A stretch of 64,000 nucleotides of DNA from Rallus limicola (Eukaryota > Chordata > Aves > Gruiformes > Rallidae). The notes below the pieces were generated by a model. That model worked only from the letters and a program-made list of their open reading frames with translations, made no database searches and was not told the origin of the DNA. The stretch is from the NCBI GenBank assembly GCA_022605955.1, contig JAKCOZ010000224.1:62001-126000 (forward strand), given 5' to 3'. This document shows positions 22,047 through 35,199 of the stretch, piece after piece. Position 1 is the stretch's first letter. Every line of letters begins with the position of its first letter. The translations under genes and the position numbers were made by a program.

Positions 22047-24201
22047 TGTCTGAAACCTCCTAACAGGACACACGAGCAGACCCTGTCGCTTTGGCTCTCA
22101 GCCTTTTCCTTTGCCTGGAAAGAGGGAACATGCCTGGAACCTCCTACGGTGCTTTTCTCGGCCCTAGCAGACTGCAGTTCAAAACATGCTAAACGTCCAG
22201 CAATAACTCCCAAAGTAAAGAAGCTAGGCCTGAAAGGCATAGCTTGTCTGAAACCTCCTAACAGGACACACGAGCAGACCCTGTCACTTTGGCTCTCAGC
22301 CTTTTCCTTTCCCTGGAAAGAGGGAACATGCCTGGAACCTCCTACGGTGCTTTTCTCGGCCCTAGCAGACTGCAGTTCAAAACATGCTAAACGTCCAGCA
22401 ATAACTCCCAAAGTAAAGAAGCTAGGCCTGAAAGGCATAGCTTGTCTGAAACCTCCTAACAGGACACACGAGCAGACCCTGTCGCTTTGGCTCTCAGCCT
22501 TTTCCTTTGCCTGGAAAGAGGGAACATGCCTGGAACCTCCTACGGTGCTTTTCTCAGCCCTAGCAGACTGCAGTTCAAAACATGCTAAACGTCCAGCTAT
22601 AACTCCCAAAGTAAAGAAGCTAGGCCTGAAAGGCATAGCTTGTCTGAAACCTCCTAACAGGACACACGAGCAGACCCTGTCGCTTTGGCTCTCAGCCTTT
22701 TCCTTTGCCTGGAAAGAGGGAACATGCCTGGAACCTCCTACGGTGCTTTTCTCGGCCCTAGCAGACTGCAGTTCAAAACATGCTAAACGTCCAGCAATAA
22801 CTCCCAAAGTAAAGAAGCTAGGCCTGAAAGGCATAGCTTGTCTGAAACCTCCTAACAGGACACACGAGCAGACCCTGTCACTTTGGCTCTCAGCCTTTTC
22901 CTTTGCCTGGAAAGAGGGAACATGCCTGGAACCTCCTACGGTGCTTTTCTCGGCCCTAGCAGACTGCAGTTCAAAACATGCTAAACGTCCAGCAATAACT
23001 CCCAAAGTAAAGAAGCTAGGCCTGAAAGGCATAGCTTCTCTGAAACCTCCTAACAGGACACACGAGCAGACCCTGTCGCTTTGGCTCTCAGCCTTTTCCT
23101 TTGCCTGGAAAGAGGGAACATGCCTGGAACCTCCTACGGTGCTTTTCTCGGCCCTAGCAGACTGCAGTTCAAAACATGCTAAACGTCCAGCAATAACTCC
23201 CAAAGTAAAGAAGCGAGGCCTGAAAGGCATAGCTTGTCTGAAACCTCCTAACAGGACACACGAGCAGACCCTGTCGCTTTGGCTCTCAGCCTTTTCCTTT
23301 GCCTGGAAAGAGGGAACCTGCCTGGAACCTCCTACAGTGCTTTTCTCGGCCCTAGCAGACTGCAGTTCAAAACATGCTAAACGTCCAGCAATAACTCCCA
23401 AAGTAAAGAAGCTAGGCCTGAAAGGCATAGCTTGTCTGAAACCTCTTAACAGGACACACGAGCAGACCCTGTCACTTTGGCTCTCAGCCTTTTCCTTTGC
23501 CTGGAAAGAGGGAACATGCCTGGAACCTCCTACGGTGCTTTTCTCGGCCCTAGCAGACTGCAGTTCAAAACATGCTAAACGTCCAGCAATAACTCCCAAA
23601 GTAAAGAAGCTAGGCCTGAAAGGCATAGCTTGTCTGAAACCTCCTAACAGGACACACGAGCAGACCCTGTCACTTTGGCTCTCAGCCTTTTCCTTTGCCT
23701 GGAAAGAGGGAACATGCCTGGAACCTCCTACGGTGCTTTTCTCGGCCCTAGCAGACTGCAGTTCAAAACATCCTAAACGTCCAGCAATAACTCCCAAAGT
23801 AAAGAAGCGAGGCCTGAAAGGCATAGCTTGTCTGAAACCTCCTAACAGGACACACGAGCAGACCCTGTCACTTTGGCTCTCAGCCTTTTCCTTTGCCTGG
23901 AAAGAGGGAACATGCCTGGAACCTCCTACGGTGCTTTTCTCGGCCCTAGCAGACTGCAGTTCAAAACATGCTAAACGTCCAGCAATAACTCCCAAAGTAA
24001 AGAAGCTAGGCCTGAAAGGCATAGCTTGTCTGAAACCTCCTAACAGGACACACGAGCAGACCCTGTCGCTTTGGCTCTCAGCCTTTTCCTTTGCCTGGAA
24101 AGAGGGAACATGCCTGGAACCTCCTACGGTGCTTTTCTCGGCCCTAGCAGACTGCAGTTCAAAACATGCTAAACGTCCAGCTATAACTCCCAAAGTAAAG
24201 A

Positions 24202-24224
24202 AGCTAGGCCTGAAAGGCCTAGCT
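24202..24224. other. Perfect form of the monomer dyad
   Basis: Same perfect arms; the 11-monomer (2178 bp) HOR partner of 22024-22046. Confidence 0.85.
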
Positions 24225-25640
24225 TGTCTGAAACCTCCTAACAGGACACACGAGCAGACCCTGTCGCTTTGGCTCTCAGCCTTTTCCTTTGCCTGGAAAG
24301 AGGGAACATGCCTGGAACCTCCTACGGTGCTTTTCTCGGCCCTAGCAGACTGCAGTTCAAAACATGCTAAACGTCCAGCAATAACTCCCAAAGTAAAGAA
24401 GCTAGGCCTGAAAGGCATAGCTTGTCTGAAACCTCCTAACAGGACACACGAGCAGACCCTGTCACTTTGGCTCTCAGCCTTTTCCTTTCCCTGGAAAGAG
24501 GGAACATGCCTGGAACCTCCTACGGTGCTTTTCTCGGCCCTAGCAGACTGCAGTTCAAAACATGCTAAACGTCCAGCAATAACTCCCAAAGTAAAGAAGC
24601 TAGGCCTGAAAGGCATAGCTTGTCTGAAACCTCCTAACAGGACACACGAGCAGACCCTGTCGCTTTGGCTCTCAGCCTTTTCCTTTGCCTGGAAAGAGGG
24701 AACATGCCTGGAACCTCCTACGGTGCTTTTCTCAGCCCTAGCAGACTGCAGTTCAAAACATGCTAAACGTCCAGCTATAACTCCCAAAGTAAAGAAGCTA
24801 GGCCTGAAAGGCATAGCTTGTCTGAAACCTCCTAACAGGACACACGAGCAGACCCTGTCGCTTTGGCTCTCAGCCTTTTCCTTTGCCTGGAAAGAGGGAA
24901 CATGCCTGGAACCTCCTACGGTGCTTTTCTCGGCCCTAGCAGACTGCAGTTCAAAACATGCTAAACGTCCAGCAATAACTCCCAAAGTAAAGAAGCTAGG
25001 CCTGAAAGGCATAGCTTGTCTGAAACCTCCTAACAGGAAACACGAGCAGACCCTGTCACTTTGGCTCTCAGCCTTTTCCTTTGCCTGGAAAGAGGGAACA
25101 TGCCTGGAACCTCCTACGGTGCTTTTCTCGGCCCTAGCAGACTGCAGTTCAAAACATGCTAAACGTCCAGCAATAACTCCCAAAGTAAAGAAGCTAGGCC
25201 TGAAAGGCATAGCTTCTCTGAAACCTCCTAACAGGACACACGAGCAGACCCTGTCGCTTTGGCTCTCAGCCTTTTCCTTTGCCTGGAAAGAGGGAACATG
25301 CCTGGAACCTCCTACGGTGCTTTTCTCGGCCCTAGCAGACTGCAGTTCAAAACATGCTAAACGTCCAGCAATAACTCCCAAAGTAAAGAAGCGAGGCCTG
25401 AAAGGCATAGCTTGTCTGAAACCTCCTAACAGGACACACGAGCAGACCCTGTCGCTTTGGCTCTCAGCCTTTTCCTTTGCCTGGAAAGAGGGAACATGCC
25501 TGGAACCTCCTACGGTGCTTTTCTCGGCCCTAGCAGACTGCAGTTCAAAACATGCTAAACGTCCAGCAATAACTCCCAAAGTAAAGAAGCTAGGCCTGAA
25601 AGGCATAGCTTGTCTGAAACCTCTTAACAGGACACACGAG

Positions 25641-25650
25641 CAGACCTGTC
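25641..25650 (-). other. Only net indel: 1-bp deletion in a CCC run
   Basis: The sequence reads CAGACCTGTC where every neighbouring monomer reads CAGACCCTGTC, so one C of a three-C run is missing. This is the only change of phase I find in about 57 kb of the right arm; all marker distances crossing it are a multiple of 198 minus 1. It shifts the + strand open frame, which then ends at 25730. A homopolymer base-calling error and a real deletion are equally compatible with the sequence. Confidence 0.9.
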
Positions 25651-28160
25651 ACTTTGGCTCTCAGCCTTTTCCTTTGCCTGGAAAGAGGGAACATGCCTGG
25701 AACCTCCTATGGTGCTTTTCTCGGCCCTAGCAGACTGCAGTTCAAAACATGCTAAACGTCCAGCAATAACTCCCAAAGTAAAGAAGCTAGGCCTGAAAGG
25801 CATAGCTTGTCTGAAACCTCCTAACAGGACACACGAGCAGACCCTGTCACTTTGGCTCTCAGCCTTTTCCTTTGCCTGGAAAGAGGGAACATGCCTGGAA
25901 CCTCCTACGGTGCTTTTCTCGGCCCTAGCAGACTGCAGTTCAAAACATCCTAAACGTCCAGCAATAACTCCCAAAGTAAAGAAGCGAGGCCTGAAAGGCA
26001 TAGCTTGTCTGAAACCTCCTAACAGGACACACGAGCAGACCCTGTCACTTTGGCTCTCAGCCTTTTCCTTTGCCTGGAAAGAGGGAACATGCCTGGAACC
26101 TCCTACGGTGCTTTTCTCGGCCCTAGCAGACTGCAGTTCAAAACATGCTAAACGTCCAGCAATAACTCCCAAAGTAAAGAAGCTAGGCCTGAAAGGCATA
26201 GCTTGTCTGAAACCTCTTAACAGGACACACGAGCAGACCCTGTCGCTTTGGCTCTCAGCCTTTTCCTTTGCCTGGAAAGAGGGAACATGCCTGGAACCTC
26301 CTACGGTGCTTTACTCGGCCCTAGCAGACTGCAGTTCAAAACATGCTAAACGTCCAGCAATAACTCCCAAAGTAAAGAAGCTAGGCCTTAAAGGCATAGC
26401 TTGTCTGAAACCTCCTAACAGGACACACGAGCAGACCCTGTCGCTTTGGCTCTCAGCCTTTTCCTTTGCCTGGAAAGAGGGAACATGCCTGGAACCTCCT
26501 ACGGTGCTTTTCTCGGCCCTAGCAGACTGCAGTTCAAAACATGCTAAACGTCCAGCAATAACTCCCAAAGTAAAGAAGCTAGGCCTGAAAGGCATAGCTT
26601 GTCTGAAACCTCCTAACAGGACACACGAGCAGACCCTGTCACTTTGGATCTCAGCCTTTTCCTTTGCCTGGAAAGAGGGAACATGCCTGGAACCTCCTAC
26701 GGTGCTTTTCTCGGCCCTAGCAGACTGCAGTTCAAAACATGCTAAACGTCCAGCAAAAACTCCCAAAGTAAAGAAGCTAGGCCTGAAAGGCATAGCTTGT
26801 CTGAAACCTCCTAACAGGACACACGAGCAGACCCTGTCGCTTTGGCTCTCAGCCTTTTCCTTTGCCTGGAAAGAGGGAACATGCCTGGAACCTCCTACGG
26901 TGCTTTTCTCGGCCCTAGCAGACTGCAGTTCAAAACATGCTAAACGTCCAGCTATAACTCCCAAAGTAAAGAAGCTAGGCCTGAAAGGCATAGCTTGTCT
27001 GAAACCTCCTAACAGGACACACGAGCAGACCCTGTCGCTTTGGCTCTCAGCCTTTTCCTTTGCCTGGAAAGAGGGAACATGCCTGGAACCTCCTACGGTG
27101 CTTTTCTCGGCCCTAGCAGACTGCAGTTCAAAACATGCTAAACGTCCAGCAATAACTCCCAAAGTAAAGAAGCTAGGCCTGAAAGGCATAGCTTGTCTGA
27201 AACCTCCTAACAGGACACACGAGCAGACCCTGTCACTTTGGCTCTCAGCCTTTTCCTTTGCCTGGAAAGAGGGAACATGCCTGGAACCTCCTACGGTGCT
27301 TTTCTCGGCCCTAGCAGACTGCAGTTCAAAACATGCTAAACGTCCAGCAATAACTCCCAAAGTAAAGAAGCTAGGCCTGAAAGGCATAGCTTGTCTGAAA
27401 CCTCCTAACAGGACACACGAGCAGACCCTGTCACTTTGGCTCTCAGCCTTTTCCTTTGCCTGGAAAGAGGGAACATGCCTGGAACCTCCTACGGTGCTTT
27501 TCTCGGCCCTAGCAGACTGCAGTTCAAAACATGCTAAACGTCCAGCAATAACTCCCAAAGTAAAGAAGCTAGGCCTGAAAGGCATAGCTTGTCTGAAACC
27601 TCCTAACAGGACACACGAGCAGACCCTGTCGCTTTGGCTCTCAGCCTTTTCCTTTGCCTGGAAAGAGGGAACTAGCCTGGAACCTCCTACGGTGCTTTTC
27701 TCGGCCCTAGCAGACTGCAGTTCAAAACATGCTAAACGTCCAGCAATAACTCCCAAAGTAAAGAAGCTAGGCCTGAAAGGCATAGCTTGTCTGAAACCTC
27801 CTAACAGGACACACGAGCAGACCCTGTCGCTTTGGCTCTCAGCCTTTTCCTTTGCCTGGAAAGAGGGAACATGCCTGGAACCTCCTACGGTGCTTTTCTC
27901 GGCCCTAGCAGACTGCAGTTCAAAACATGCTAAACGTCCAGCAATAACTCCCAAAGTAAAGAAGCTAGGCCTGAAAGGCATAGCTTGTCTGAAACCTCCT
28001 AACAGGACACACGAGCAGACCCTGTCGCTTTGGCTCTCAGCCTTTTCCTTTGCCTGGAAAGAGGGAACATGCCTGGAACCTCCTACGGTGCTTTTCTCGG
28101 CCCTAGCAGACTGCAGTTCAAAACATGCTAAACGTCCAGCTATAACTCCCAAAGTAAAGA

Positions 28161-28183
28161 AGCTAGGCCTGAAAGGCCTAGCT
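28161..28183. other. Perfect form of the monomer dyad
   Basis: Same perfect arms, again with the linked CCAGCTATAAC variant; lies in the part of copy 2 that carries extra monomers. Confidence 0.85.
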
Positions 28184-31100
28184 TGTCTGAAACCTCCTAA
28201 CAGGACACACGAGCAGACCCTGTCGCTTTGGCTCTCAGCCTTTTCCTTTGCCTGGAAAGAGGGAACATGCCTGGAACCTCCTACGGTGCTTTTCTCGGCC
28301 CTAGCAGACTGCAGTTCGAAACATGCTAAACGTCCAGCAATAACTCCCAAAGTAAAGAAGCTAGGCCTGAAAGGCATAGCTTGTCTGAAACCTCCTAACA
28401 GGACACACGAGCAGACCCTGTCACTTTGGCTCTCAGCCTTTTCCTTTGCCTGGAAAGAGGGAACATGCCTGGAACCTCCTACGGTGCTTTTCTCAGCCCT
28501 AGCAGACTGCAGTTCAAAACATGCTAAACGTCCAGCTATAACTCCCAAAGTAAAGAAGCTAGGCCTGAAAGGCATAGCTTGTCTGAAACCTCCTAACAGG
28601 ACACACGAGCAGACCCTGTCGCTTTGGCTCTCAGCCTTTTCCTTTGCCTGGAAAGAGGGAACATGCCTGGAACCTCCTACGGTGCTTTTCTCGGCCCTAG
28701 CAGACTGCAGTTCAAAACATGCTAAACGTCCAGTAATAACTCCCAAAGTAAAGAAGCTAGGCCTGAAAGGCATAGCTTGTCTGAAACCTCCTAACAGGAC
28801 ACACGAGCAGACCCTGTCGCTTTGGCTCTCAGCCTTTTCCTTTGCCTGGAAAGAGGGAACATGCCTGGAACCTCCTACGGTGCTTTTCTCGGCCCTAGCA
28901 GACTGCAGTTCAAAACATGCTAAACGTCCAGCAATAACTCCCAAAGTAAAGAAGCTAGGCCTGAAAGGCATAGCTTGTCTGAAACCTCCTAACAGGACAC
29001 ACGAGCAGACCCTGTCGCTTTGGCTCTCAGCCTTTTCCTTTGCCTGGAAAGAGGGAGCATGCCTGGAACATCCTACGGTGCTTTTCTCGGCCCTAGCAGA
29101 CTGCAGTTCAAAACATGCTAAACGTCCAGCAATAACTCCCAAAGTAAAGAAGCTAGGCCTGAAAGGCATAGCTTGTCTGAAACCTCCTAACAGGACACAC
29201 GAGCAGACCCTGTCACTTTGGCTCTCAGCCTTTTCCTTTGCCTGGAAAGAGGGAACATGCCTGGAACCTCCTACGGTGCTTTTCTCGGACCTAGCAGACT
29301 GCAGTTCAAAACATGCTAAACGTCCAGCAATAACTCCCAAAGTAAAGAAGCTAGGCCTGAAAGGCATAGCTTGTCTGAAACCTCCTAACAGGACACACGA
29401 GCAGACCCTGTCGCTTTGGCTCTCAGCCTTTTCCTTTGCCTGGAAAGAGGGAACATGCCTGGAACCTCCTACGGTGCTTTTCTCGGCCCTAGCAGACTGC
29501 AGTTCAAAACATGCTAAACGTCCAGCTATAACTCCCAAAGTAAAGAAGCTAGGCCTGAAAGGCATAGCTTGTCTGAAACCTCCTAACAGGACACACGAGC
29601 AGACCCTGTCGCTTTGGCTCTCAGCCTTTTCCTTTGCCTGGAAAGAGGGAACATGCCTGGAACCTCCTACGGTGCTTTTCTCGGCCCTAGCAGACTGCAG
29701 TTCAAAACATGCTAAACGTCCAGCAATAACTCCCAAAGTAAAGAAGCTAGGCCTGAAAGGCATAGCTTGTCTGAAACCTCCTAACAGGACACACGAGCAG
29801 ACCCTGTCACTTTGGCTCTCAGCCTTTTCCTTTGCCTGGAAAGAGGGAACATGCCTGGAACCTCCTACGGTGCTTTTCTCGGCCCTAGCAGACTGCAGTT
29901 CAAAACATGCTAAACGTCCAGCAATAACTCCCAAAGTAAAGAAGCTAGGCCTGAAAGGCATAGCTTCTCTGAAACCTCCTAACAGGACACACGAGCAGAC
30001 CCTGTCGCTTTGGCTCTCAGCCTTTTCCTTTGCCTGGAAAGAGGGAACATGCCTGGAACCTCCTACGGTGCTTTTCTCGGCCCTAGCAGACTGCAGTTGA
30101 AAACATGCTAAACGTCCAGCAATAACTCCCAAAGTAAAGAAGCGAGGCCTGAAAGGCATAGCTTGTCTGAAACCTCCTAACAGGACACACGAGCAGACCC
30201 TGTCGCTTTGGCTCTCAGCCTTTTCCTTTGCCTGGAAAGAGGGAACATGCCTGGAACCTCCTACGGTGCTTTTCTCGGCCCTAGCAGACTGCAGTTCAAA
30301 ACATGCTAAACGTCCAGTAATAACTCCCAAAGTAAAGAAGCGAGGCCTGAAAGGCATAGCTTGTCTGAAACCTCCTAACAGGACACACGAGCAGACCCTG
30401 TCGCTTTGGCTCTCAGCCTTTTCCTTTGCCTGGAAAGAGGGAACATGCCTGGAACCTCCTACGGTGCTTTTCTCGGCCCTAGCAGACTGCAGTTCAAAAC
30501 ATGCTAAACGTCCAGCAATAACTCCCAAAGTAAAGAAGCTAGGCCTGAAAGGCATAGCTTGTCTGAAACCTCCTAACAGGACACACGAGCAGACCCTGTC
30601 GCTTTGGCTCTCAGCCTTTTCCTTTGCCTGGAAAGAGGGAACATGCCTGGAACCTCCTACGGTGCTTTTCTCGGCCCTAGCAGACTGCAGTTCAAAACAT
30701 GCTAAACGTCCAGCAATAACTCCCAAAGTAAAGAAGCTAGGCCTGAAAGGCATAGCTTGTCTGAAACCTCCTAACAGGACACACGAGCAGACCCTGTCAC
30801 TTTGGCTCTCAGCCTTTTCCTTTGCCTGGAAAGAGGGAACATGCCTGGAACCTCCTACGGTGCTTTTCTCGGCCCTAGCAGACTGCAGTTCAAAACATGC
30901 TAAACGTCCAGCAATAACTCCCAAAGTAAAGAAGCTAGGCCTGAAAGGCATAGCTTGTCTGAAACCTCCTAACAGGACACACGAGCAGACCCTGTCGCTT
31001 TGGCTCTCAGCCTTTTCCTTTGCCTGGAAAGAGGGAACTAGCCTGGAACCTCCTACGGTGCTTTTCTCGGCCCTAGCAGACTGCAGTTCAAAACATGCTA

Positions 31101-32318
31101 AACGTCCAGCAATAACTCCCAAAGTAAAGAAGCTAGGCCTGAAAGGCATAGCTTGTCTGAAACCTCCTAACAGGACACACGAGCAGACCCTGTCGCTTTG
31201 GCTCTCAGCCTTTTCCTTTGCCTGGAAAGAGGGAACTAGCCTGGAACCTCCTACGGTGCTTTTCTCGGCCCTAGCAGACTGCAGTTCAAAACATGCTAAA
31301 CGTCCAGCAATAACTCCCAAAGTAAAGAAGCTAGGCCTGAAAGGCATAGCTTGTCTGAAACCTCCTAACAGGACACACGAGCAGACCCTGTCGCTTTGGC
31401 TCTCAGCCTTTTCCTTTGCCTGGAAAGAGGGAACATGCCTGGAACCTCCTACGGTGCTTTTCTCGGCCCTAGCAGACTGCAGTTCAAAACATGCTAAACG
31501 TCCAGCAATAACTCCCAAAGTAAAGAAGCTAGGCCTGAAAGGCATAGCTTGTCTGAAACCTCCTAACAGGACACACGAGCAGACCCTGTCACTTTGGCTC
31601 TCAGCCTTTTCCTTTGCCTGGAAAGAGGGAACATGCCTGGAACCTCCTACGGTGCTTTTCTCGGCCCTAGCAGACTGCAGTTCGAAACATGCTAAACGTC
31701 CAGCAATAACTCCCAAAGTAAAGAAGCTAGGCCTGAAAGGCATAGCTTGTCTGAAACCTCCTAACAGGACACACGAGCAGACCCTGTCGCTTTGGCTCTC
31801 AGCCTTTTCCTTTGCCTGGAAAGAGGGAACTAGCCTGGAACCTCCTACGGTGCTTTTCTCGGCCCTAGCAGACTGCAGTTCAAAACATGCTAAACGTCCA
31901 GCAATAACTCCCAAAGTAAAGAAGCTAGGCCTGAAAGGCATAGCTTGTCTGAAACCTCCTAACAGGACACACGAGCAGACCCTGTCGCTTTGGCTCTCAG
32001 CCTTTTCCTTTTCCTGGAAAGAGGGAACTAGCCTGGAACCTCCTACGGTGCTTTTCTCGGCCCTAGCAGACTGCAGTTCAAAACATGCTAAACGTCCAGC
32101 AATAACTCCCAAAGTAAAGAAGCTAGGCCTGAAAGGCATAGCTTGTCTGAAACATCCTAACAGGACACACGAGCAGACCCTGTCGCTTTGGCTCTCAGCC
32201 TTTTCCTTTGCCTGGAAAGAGGGAACATGCCTGGAACCTCCTACGGTGCTTTTCTCGGCCCTAGCAGACTGCAGTTCAAAACATGCTAAACGTCCAGCTA
32301 TAACTCCCAAAGTAAAGA

Positions 32319-32341
32319 AGCTAGGCCTGAAAGGCCTAGCT
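32319..32341. other. Perfect form of the monomer dyad
   Basis: Same perfect arms; the segmental-duplication partner of 22024-22046 at +10295 bp. Confidence 0.85.
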
Positions 32342-35199
32342 TGTCTGAAACCTCCTAACAGGACACACGAGCAGACCCTGTCGCTTTGGCTCTCAGCCTT
32401 TTCCTTTGCCTGGAAAGAGGGAACATGCCTGGAACCTCCTACGGTGCTTTTCTCGGCCCTAGCAGACTGCAGTTCAAAACATGCTAAACGTCCAGCAATA
32501 ACTCCCAAAGTAAAGAAGCTAGGCCTGAAAGGCATAGCTTGTCTGAAACCTCCTAACAGGACACACGAGCAGACCCTGTCACTTTGGCTCTCAGCCTTTT
32601 CCTTTCCCTGGAAAGAGGGAACATGCCTGGAACCTCCTACGGTGCTTTTCTCGGCCCTAGCAGACTGCAGTTCAAAACATGCTAAACGTCCAGCAATAAC
32701 TCCCAAAGTAAAGAAGCTAGGCCTGAAAGGCATAGCTTGTCTGAAACCTCCTAACAGGACACACGAGCAGACCCTGTCGCTTTGGCTCTCAGCCTTTTCC
32801 TTTGCCTGGAAAGAGGGAACATGCCTGGAACCTCCTACGGTGCTTTTCTCAGCCCTAGCAGACTGCAGTTCAAAACATGCTAAACGTCCAGCTATAACTC
32901 CCAAAGTAAAGAAGCTAGGCCTGAAAGGCATAGCTTGTCTGAAACCTCCTAACAGGACACACGAGCAGACCCTGTCGCTTTGGCTCTCAGCCTTTTCCTT
33001 TGCCTGGAAAGAGGGAACATGCCTGGAACCTCCTACGGTGCTTTTCTCGGCCCTAGCAGACTGCAGTTCAAAACATGCTAAACGTCCAGCAATAACTCCC
33101 AAAGTAAAGAAGCTAGGCCTGAAAGGCATAGCTTGTCTGAAACCTCCTAACAGGACACACGAGCAGACCCTGTCACTTTGGCTCTCAGCCTTTTCCTTTG
33201 CCTGGAAAGAGGGAACATGCCTGGAACCTCCTACGGTGCTTTTCTCGGCCCTAGCAGACTGCAGTTCAAAACATGCTAAACGTCCAGCAATAACTCCCAA
33301 AGTAAAGAAGCTAGGCCTGAAAGGCATAGCTTCTCTGAAACCTCCTAACAGGACACACGAGCAGACCCTGTCGCTTTGGCTCTCAGCCTTTTCCTTTGCC
33401 TGGAAAGAGGGAACATGCCTGGAACCTCCTACGGTGCTTTTCTCGGCCCTAGCAGACTGCAGTTCAAAACATGCTAAACGTCCAGCAATAACTCCCAAAG
33501 TAAAGAAGCGAGGCCTGAAAGGCATAGCTTGTCTGAAACCTCCTAACAGGACACACAAGCAGACCCTGTCGCTTTGGCTCTCAGCCTTTTCCTTTGCCTG
33601 GAAAGAGGGAACATGCCTGGAACCTCCTACGGTGCTTTTCTCGGCCCTAGCAGACTGCAGTTCAAAACATGCTAAACGTCCAGTAATAACTCCCAAAGTA
33701 AAGAAGCTAGGCCTGAAAGGCATAGCTTGTCTGAAACCTCCTAACAGGACACACGAGCAGACCGTATCACTTTGGCTCTCAGCCTTTTCCTTTGCCTGGA
33801 AAGAGGGAACATGCCTGGAACCTCCTACGGTGCTTTTCTCGGCCCTAGCAGACTGCAGTTCAAAACATGCTAAACGTCCAGCAATAACTCCCAAAGTAAA
33901 GAAGCTAGGCCTGAAAGGCATAGCTTGTCTGAAACCTCCTAACAGGACACACGAGCAGACCCTGTCACTTTGGCTCTCAGCCTTTTCCTTTGCCTGGAAA
34001 GAGGGAACATGCCTGGAACCTCCTACGGTGCTTTTCTCGGCCCTAGCAGACTGCAGTTCGAAACATGCTAAACGTCCAGCAATAACTCCCAAAGTAAAGA
34101 AGCTAGGCCTGAAAGGCATAGCTTGTCTGAAACCTCCTAACAGGACACACGAGCAGACCCTGTCGCTTTGGCTCTCAGCCTTTTCCTTTGCCTGGAAAGA
34201 GGGAACATGCCTGGAACCTCCTACGGTGCTTTTCTCGGCCCTAGCAGACTGCAGTTCAAAACATGCTAAACGTCCAGCAATAACTCCCAAAGTAAAGAAG
34301 CTAGGCCTGAAAGGAATAGCTTGTCTGAAACCTCCTAACAGGACACACGAGCAGACCCTGTCGCTTTGGCTCTCAGCCTTTTCCTTTGCCTGGAAAGAGG
34401 GAACATGCCTGGAACCTCCTACGGTGCTTTTCTCGGCCCTAGCAGACTGCAGTTCAAAACATGCTAAACGTCCAGTAATAACTCCCAAAGTAAAGAAGCT
34501 AGGCCTGAAAAGCATAGCTTGTCTGAAACCTCCTAACAGGACACACGAGCAGACCGTATCACTTTGGCTCTCAGCCTTTTCCTTTGCCTGGAAAGAGGGA
34601 ACATGCCTGGAACCTCCTACGGTGCTTTTCTCGGCCCTAGCAGACTGCAGTTCAAAACATGCTAAACGTCCAGCAATAACTCCCAAAGTAAAGAAGCTAG
34701 GCCTGAAAGGCATAGCTTGTCTGAAACCTCCTAACAGGACACACGAGCAGACCCTGTCACTTTGGCTCTCAGCCTTTTCCTTTGCCTGGAAAGAGGGAAC
34801 ATGCCTGGAACCTCCTACGGTGCTTTTCTCGGCCCTAGCAGACTGCAGTTCAAAACATGCTAAACGTCCAGCAATAACTCCCAAAGTAAAGAAGCGAGGC
34901 CTGAAAGGCATAGCTTGTCTGAAACCTCCTAACAGGACACACGAGCAGACCCTGTCGCTTTGGCTCTCAGCCTTTTCCTTTGCCTGGAAAGAGGGAACAT
35001 GCCTGGAACCTCCTACGGTGCTTTTCTCGGCCCTAGCAGACTGCAGTTCAAAAAATGCTAAACGTCCAGCAATAACACCCAAAGTAAAGAAGCGAGGCCT
35101 GAAAGGCATAGCTTGTCTGAAACCTCCTAACAGGACACACGAGCAGACCCTGTCGCTTTGGCTCTCAGCCTTTTCCTTTGCCTGGAAAGAGGGAACATG

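Larger units (their letters stand above)
15818..23300 (-). repeat. Large segmental duplication inside array, copy 1
   Basis: Its monomer variants reappear in the same order at 26.3-33.6 kb, with stepwise changes of offset. GCTTTACTCGG (15818) and GCAAAAACTCC (16260 region) match at +10493. GGGAGCATGCCTGGAACATCC (near 17373) and the stop-creating CAGTTGAAA (18414) match at +11681. GGAACTAGCC (19551) matches at +11483, and the CTTTCCCTGG and AAGCGAGGCC markers (22309, 23211) at +10295. Every offset is a multiple of 198 minus 1, the 1 being the base missing at 25645-25646. Offset jumps of 6, 1 and 6 monomers mark later whole-monomer gains or losses. Confidence 0.85.
18140..24700 (-). repeat. 10/11-monomer HOR steps
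   Basis: The variant TTCCCTGGAAAG (consensus TTGCCTGGAAAG) occurs at 18151, 20329, 22309 and 24487, spaced 2178, 1980 and 2178 bp (11, 10 and 11 monomers). Other markers follow the same steps. The GGAACTAGCC pair near 19551/19749 recurs at 21531/21729 (+1980). The CTCAGCCC variant recurs at about 20376, 22553 and 24732. The alternation of 10 and 11 suggests one monomer was gained or lost in one copy after the unit was amplified. Confidence 0.85.
26311..33600 (-). repeat. Large segmental duplication inside array, copy 2
   Basis: Counterpart of 15818-23300. It begins at another GCTTTACTCGG marker and repeats the same series: GCAAAAACTCC (26754), GGGAGCATGCC (29053), CAGTTGAAA (30095), CCAGTAATAAC (30315), paired GGAACTAGCC (31034, 31232), CTTTCCCTGG (32602), CTCAGCCC (32849) and AAGCGAGGCC (33506). 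Relative to copy 1 it has about six extra monomers between 26.8 and 29.0 kb and lacks about seven of those at 19-22 kb, which fits the 10-monomer internal duplication in copy 1. Confidence 0.85.
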
